NCBI GenBank assembly: GCA_014763545.1
Contig: JACXVD010000004.1
Span: 1 to 64,000, forward strand
Direction: 5' to 3'
DNA length: 64,000 nt
Source: Sphingomonadales bacterium
GTDB lineage: Bacteria; Pseudomonadota; Alphaproteobacteria; Sphingomonadales; Sphingomonadaceae
In this document: positions 61,423 through 64,000 of the stretch, piece after piece
Position numbering within the stretch: position 1 is the first letter of the stretch
Layout: every line of letters begins with the position of its first letter
Notes under the pieces: model-generated
The model's database searches: none
What the model saw: the letters and a program-made list of their open reading frames with translations, nothing else
What the model was told of the DNA's origin: nothing
Made by a program: the position numbers and the translations under genes

Positions 61423-61436
61423 GCGTACCGGTACGC
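61423..61436. promoter_or_regulatory. GCGTACCGGTACGC perfect palindrome upstream of the 60908-61360 gene
   Basis: A 14-bp perfect dyad; its GTACCGGTAC core (61425-61434) lies 33 nt upstream of a -10-like TAGCAT (61391-61386). The geometry equals that at 60644 and is within one base of that at 63255. It also lies downstream of the kinase gene stop by chance of layout, but orientation points to the exported-protein gene. Confidence 0.6.
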
Positions 61437-61488
61437 TTGGCGGTGAAGGGTCGGGGGCGGTGCAGGTCGGTGGGGCTGGAACGGCCGG

Positions 61489-62616
61489 TCAGGCGACCCG
61501 CCAGGGCAGTTCCAGCGACACGCGGAACCGGCCATCGGCAACCGGCCCCGACTGGATCAGGCAATCCTCGCCGAAGCGTGCATGCAAGCGGTCACCGACA
61601 TTGCGCAGGCCAACCCCGACCCCCGCCGGTCGCGCCACCGGCACGTCGGCGCCGGGCGTGTCGTTCTCGATCGCGATGCACAGGCGGTCGCCCCGGCGGA
61701 AACCCTTCAGGCTGATGCCGACCGTGCCGCGCGTGGTCCCCACGCCGTGCTTGATCGCGTTTTCGATCAGCGGCTGGAGGATCAGGCTCGGCACCAGCAC
61801 CTGTGCCGCATCCTCTTCGATGTCGATGGTGAAGTTCATCCGGTCCGAAAACCGCTCGCGCTCGATGCCGAGATATTCCTCCTGCAGGGCGATCTCTTCG
61901 GCGAACGGCACATCGTTGAACGGATCGAGCGCCAGCGTCGTGCGCAGGAAGGTCGAAAGCGACAACACCATGCGCTCCGCCTGCGTAGCCGCGCCCTCCT
62001 CGATCAATCCGGCGATCGAATTGAGCGTGTTGAACAGGAAATGCGGATTGATCTGGTATCGTAGCGCGCGCATCTGCGCCCCCAGCGCCTCTTCACGGAT
62101 CGCCGCCAGTCGCTGCTTGCGGCCGTTGAGTTCGAAGGCGAACAGCAGCATCACGAACAGGCACGACCAGCCGAACAGGAACCCCCAGGAAATGGCGACC
62201 AGCCCGCCGAAATTGTCGAGCGAGTTGGGGGCCGGCGGTGGAGTGCCGAGCAGGTGGGGATAGAATTTGTGCGCGCCTGCCCAAACCGCCGCCGCCGCGA
62301 GCGACAGGACGAAGGAGGCAATGATCAATATCGGGAGGGATTCTTCCGATGTCCGCACCTTCGTCGATCGTTCGTGGATCAGATAGAGCGCATACGAGAT
62401 GATCGCCGACAGGAGGATGATCGAGACGAATTGAACCAGCCGCAAGACGATGAAGTTGACCGAGATTTCATCGACCGAGGACAGAAAGCCGAAAACGATG
62501 ATGACCAGGGTGAACAGGTAGAACGCACCGAACCTCAGCGTCGCAACCTTGATGCCCTTGAGATTGGTCGGACCGTTCCTGAATTCCTGCTCAAGAACCA
62601 TGTCGTCGATTGTCAT
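61489..62616 (-). CDS. LytS/His_kinase-family sensor kinase
   Basis: The 375-residue protein has four membrane helices (about 28-50, 57-80, 95-115, 140-165). A His_kinase region follows (LRYQINPHFLFNTLNSIAGLI, His in the NPHFLFN box near residue 193) and an ATPase domain (LQPLIENAIKHGVG, GVGVGLRNVGDRL). Such kinases normally phosphorylate a LytTR regulator, but none is adjacent. Downstream is an unrelated exported protein. It follows the DUF4189 gene by 43 bp on the same strand. Confidence 0.85.
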   Translation of the reverse strand: MTIDDMVLEQEFRNGPTNLKGIKVATLRFGAFYLFTLVIIVFGFLSSVDEISVNFIVLRLVQFVSIILLSAIISYALYLIHERSTKVRTSEESLPILIIASFVLSLAAAAVWAGAHKFYPHLLGTPPPAPNSLDNFGGLVAISWGFLFGWSCLFVMLLFAFELNGRKQRLAAIREEALGAQMRALRYQINPHFLFNTLNSIAGLIEEGAATQAERMVLSLSTFLRTTLALDPFNDVPFAEEIALQEEYLGIERERFSDRMNFTIDIEEDAAQVLVPSLILQPLIENAIKHGVGTTRGTVGISLKGFRRGDRLCIAIENDTPGADVPVARPAGVGVGLRNVGDRLHARFGEDCLIQSGPVADGRFRVSLELPWRVA

Positions 62617-62659
62617 GCATGCCTCCCCCCTGAAGGCGCGCCACCTGCAAGGTACTGTG

Positions 62660-63172
62660 TCAGCGTACTCGCTCGGGGTAACTGCATCCAGAATAATAGA
62701 TTTTGCAATCCGCCGCCCGCTCCGAACAATTTGCGAGGGCTAGCTGCTCGGCCTGCCCAATCTCCGGTGCGGACACCGTGTTGCTTCCCTTCTGCCCCCA
62801 CGCCAGCGCGATGCACTGGTCATAATAGGATTGCCGGATCGTGCAGCTCGCCCCACCGGCATCGCGGCTGCATTGCGCCAGGGCTTCCGCGATTGCCTGG
62901 CGCTCGGTCGGCCAGTTGAACGAATAGCCGAAGGCACCGTTGGTGGTGGCCACCGCCCCCCAGCGGGTTTCCCATTGCGGCGGAGGTTGCCCGGCTCCAT
63001 CGTCGCCGTCACCGCCCATCGGCGCGCAGCCCTGCCAGCCTGCATTGCCGCCACCGATGGGGAAATAACCGTCAGGGCACCCCCCTTCGGCCCGCGTCGG
63101 CCCGGCATGGAACAGCGCCATGGCGGCCAGCACGGCGACAGTCGCTGCGGCCCAGGCAAGGCGTTGTTTCAT
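62660..63172 (-). CDS. DUF4189 exported protein
   Basis: The 170-residue protein has a signal peptide ending GPTRA|EGG. An N-terminal Gly/Cys-rich segment (GGCPDGYFPIGGGNAGWQGC) and a C-terminal DUF4189 domain follow: WGAVATTNGAFGYSF, ALAQCSRDAGGASC, CIALAWGQ, ALANCSERAADCKIYYSGCSYP. The domain's function is unknown. Paired cysteines suggest disulfides in the periplasm. The start ATG 63172 has GAGGT about 8 nt upstream. A GTACCGGTAC palindrome lies 83 bp upstream. Confidence 0.85.
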   Translation of the reverse strand: MKQRLAWAAATVAVLAAMALFHAGPTRAEGGCPDGYFPIGGGNAGWQGCAPMGGDGDDGAGQPPPQWETRWGAVATTNGAFGYSFNWPTERQAIAEALAQCSRDAGGASCTIRQSYYDQCIALAWGQKGSNTVSAPEIGQAEQLALANCSERAADCKIYYSGCSYPERVR

Positions 63173-63254
63173 CGGGGGCTACCTCGCGAAATCGGATCGG
63201 TTGCGGAATCCCGCATTCTGGCGTGCCGCGCGCAGCCGGTACAGGGCGGTCTGA

Positions 63255-63264
63255 GTACCGGTAC
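63255..63264. promoter_or_regulatory. GTACCGGTAC palindrome upstream of the DUF4189 gene
   Basis: A perfect 10-bp dyad in the gap 63173-63317, 34 nt upstream of a -10-like CAGAAT (63220-63215) on the minus strand. A further half-site TGTACCGG (63245-63238, minus strand) lies 9 bp toward the gene. Confidence 0.55.
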
Positions 63265-63317
63265 CTCGCAGGCCGAGCCGGTCCTGACCGTGGGAACCCT
63301 TGGCAATCGCCGCGGCG

Positions 63318-64000
63318 CTATCTGCGCCAGCGGATATCTTCCTCCAGTCGCCAGCAATTGCCGACCGGCCGGAACAACAACTGCCCGTCGGCATCGGGGT
63401 GTTCGCCGGGCGCAAGCGGCCTGCCATCCGCGCCGATGATATTGCCGAGATCGTCACCCCCGCTCGATTGGCCATCGTAATGCACCCGCGCCCACTCGAC
63501 CGAGAAATCGTCGGATTGGCTCTGGTTGAACTGGAGGTCGAGATATTCCTCTTCGTCGCCCGCCTTCAGGGGCTTGGCGGGCTTGTAGTAGTAATCGACC
63601 TGGGTGACCGGGAAATCGGTGTAGTCGGCGATGGGCACCTGCCGCGCCGCGATCTCCTTGCCCCCGGGGCCGAGCAGGCTGACCGCGATTGTCGGGGCGC
63701 TGTATTGACGCAGCACCACCGGCGAGATGGCCATGGCCGTGAACAATTCGTTGAAATCGCGATTGTCGCATGCCCGCTTCGCCATTTCGAGCGCGTTGCG
63801 ATCATATTCGGTCAGCGCCTGCGCCGCGCGCGCGGCGGGCGTGCCAAGGGGGGCGGGCGTGGTGGCCGCCAGTTCGACCGGGGCAATCGATTGCGGCAAG
63901 GCCTGGCGAGCATCGGCGCCGGTCGCTCCGTCGCAGGCGGCCAGCGGCGCGACAACCATGGCACAAACGGCAAATGCATGCGTGGCAGACCTGGGCGGCA
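63318..64000 (-). CDS. Lipoprotein, unknown (5' end probably beyond the window)
   Basis: The ATG at 63959 would give 213 residues, but the frame stays open to the window edge. The upstream residues (PPRSATHAFAVCA) complete a lipoprotein signal whose lipobox is PLAA|C. The real start is probably past 64000. The mature part has KRACDNRDFNELFTAMAISPVVLRQYS, YYYKPAKPLKAGDEEEYLDLQF and a Cys in GNCWRLEEDIRW. I recognise no family. It precedes the DUF4189 gene by 145 bp, the gap that holds the palindrome at 63255. Confidence 0.6.
   Translation of the reverse strand, partial: PPRSATHAFAVCAMVVAPLAACDGATGADARQALPQSIAPVELAATTPAPLGTPAARAAQALTEYDRNALEMAKRACDNRDFNELFTAMAISPVVLRQYSAPTIAVSLLGPGGKEIAARQVPIADYTDFPVTQVDYYYKPAKPLKAGDEEEYLDLQFNQSQSDDFSVEWARVHYDGQSSGGDDLGNIIGADGRPLAPGEHPDADGQLLFRPVGNCWRLEEDIRWRR

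Noticed and set aside
1-64000. Search for CRISPR arrays, IS elements, integrases, prophage genes and rRNA
   Set aside because: No regularly spaced repeats, transposase motifs, phage proteins or rRNA sequence were seen; gene order looks like ordinary core chromosome.

Overview
The window is 64 kb of GC-rich, gene-dense chromosome from an alphaproteobacterium. The best guess is a member of the Sphingomonadales close to the Erythrobacteraceae (Erythrobacter/Qipengyuania/Altererythrobacter type). The reasons are three TonB-dependent receptors, a BphO-BphP pair whose kinase is of the HWE type, an NDUFA12-like complex I accessory protein, DUF2155 and PHA-system proteins, and an M78/ScfR-type regulator divergent from isocitrate lyase. 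I see no IS element, prophage, CRISPR array or rRNA. One tRNA, tRNA-Trp(CCA), is present.

Layout. 0-4.7 kb: tRNA-Trp, a 49-aa gene, secE, nusG, rplK and rplA on the minus strand, split by a plus-strand pspA-CPBP protease pair. 4.8-7.6 kb: aat facing DUF2155, NDUFA12, DUF192 and recX. 7.7-14.8 kb: a fatty acyl-AMP ligase, a secreted protein with a DUF389 membrane protein, and a telA-xpaC-PHA trio. 14.8-18.1 kb: heme oxygenase and a bacteriophytochrome histidine kinase with a receiver domain. 18.1-20.0 kb: GDP-mannose supply (manC-manA). 20-26.9 kb: tonB, a TonB-dependent receptor, a 2-oxoglutarate/Fe(II) oxygenase, a nucleoside transporter and a queuosine-precursor transporter. 27-35 kb: fatty acid oxidation (fadJ, fadA), a CitE-like lyase, and isocitrate lyase with its divergent regulator. 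35-42 kb: a valine/isobutyryl-CoA catabolic operon (mmsA to mmsB). 42-47.3 kb: a TetR-controlled TonB receptor, alpha/beta hydrolase and MFS module. 47.4-55.3 kb: putA, a secreted protein, a sugar-nucleotide epimerase, an OmpA-like protein, dcd and a saccharopine-dehydrogenase-like reductase. 55.3-58.8 kb: a ZnuD-like receptor and a LuxR/DUF4386 pair. 59-64 kb: a membrane-embedded AraC-type regulator, a LytS-type kinase and four exported proteins.

How it fits together. The 27-42 kb region is one metabolic theme: acyl-CoAs and valine go through beta-oxidation or the methylmalonate-semialdehyde route to acetyl- and propionyl-CoA, and isocitrate lyase then conserves the carbon. The 42-47 kb module looks like uptake, hydrolysis and export or import of one ester-like substrate under TetR control. 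The phytochrome operon carries a close match to a general-stress (EcfG-type) promoter, which ties red-light sensing to the stress response.

The least explained part is the last 4 kb. Three small exported-protein genes share a GTACYGGTAC palindrome placed 33-34 nt upstream of a -10-like hexamer. I read this as an undescribed local regulon. All sequence counts and motif searches were done by eye.
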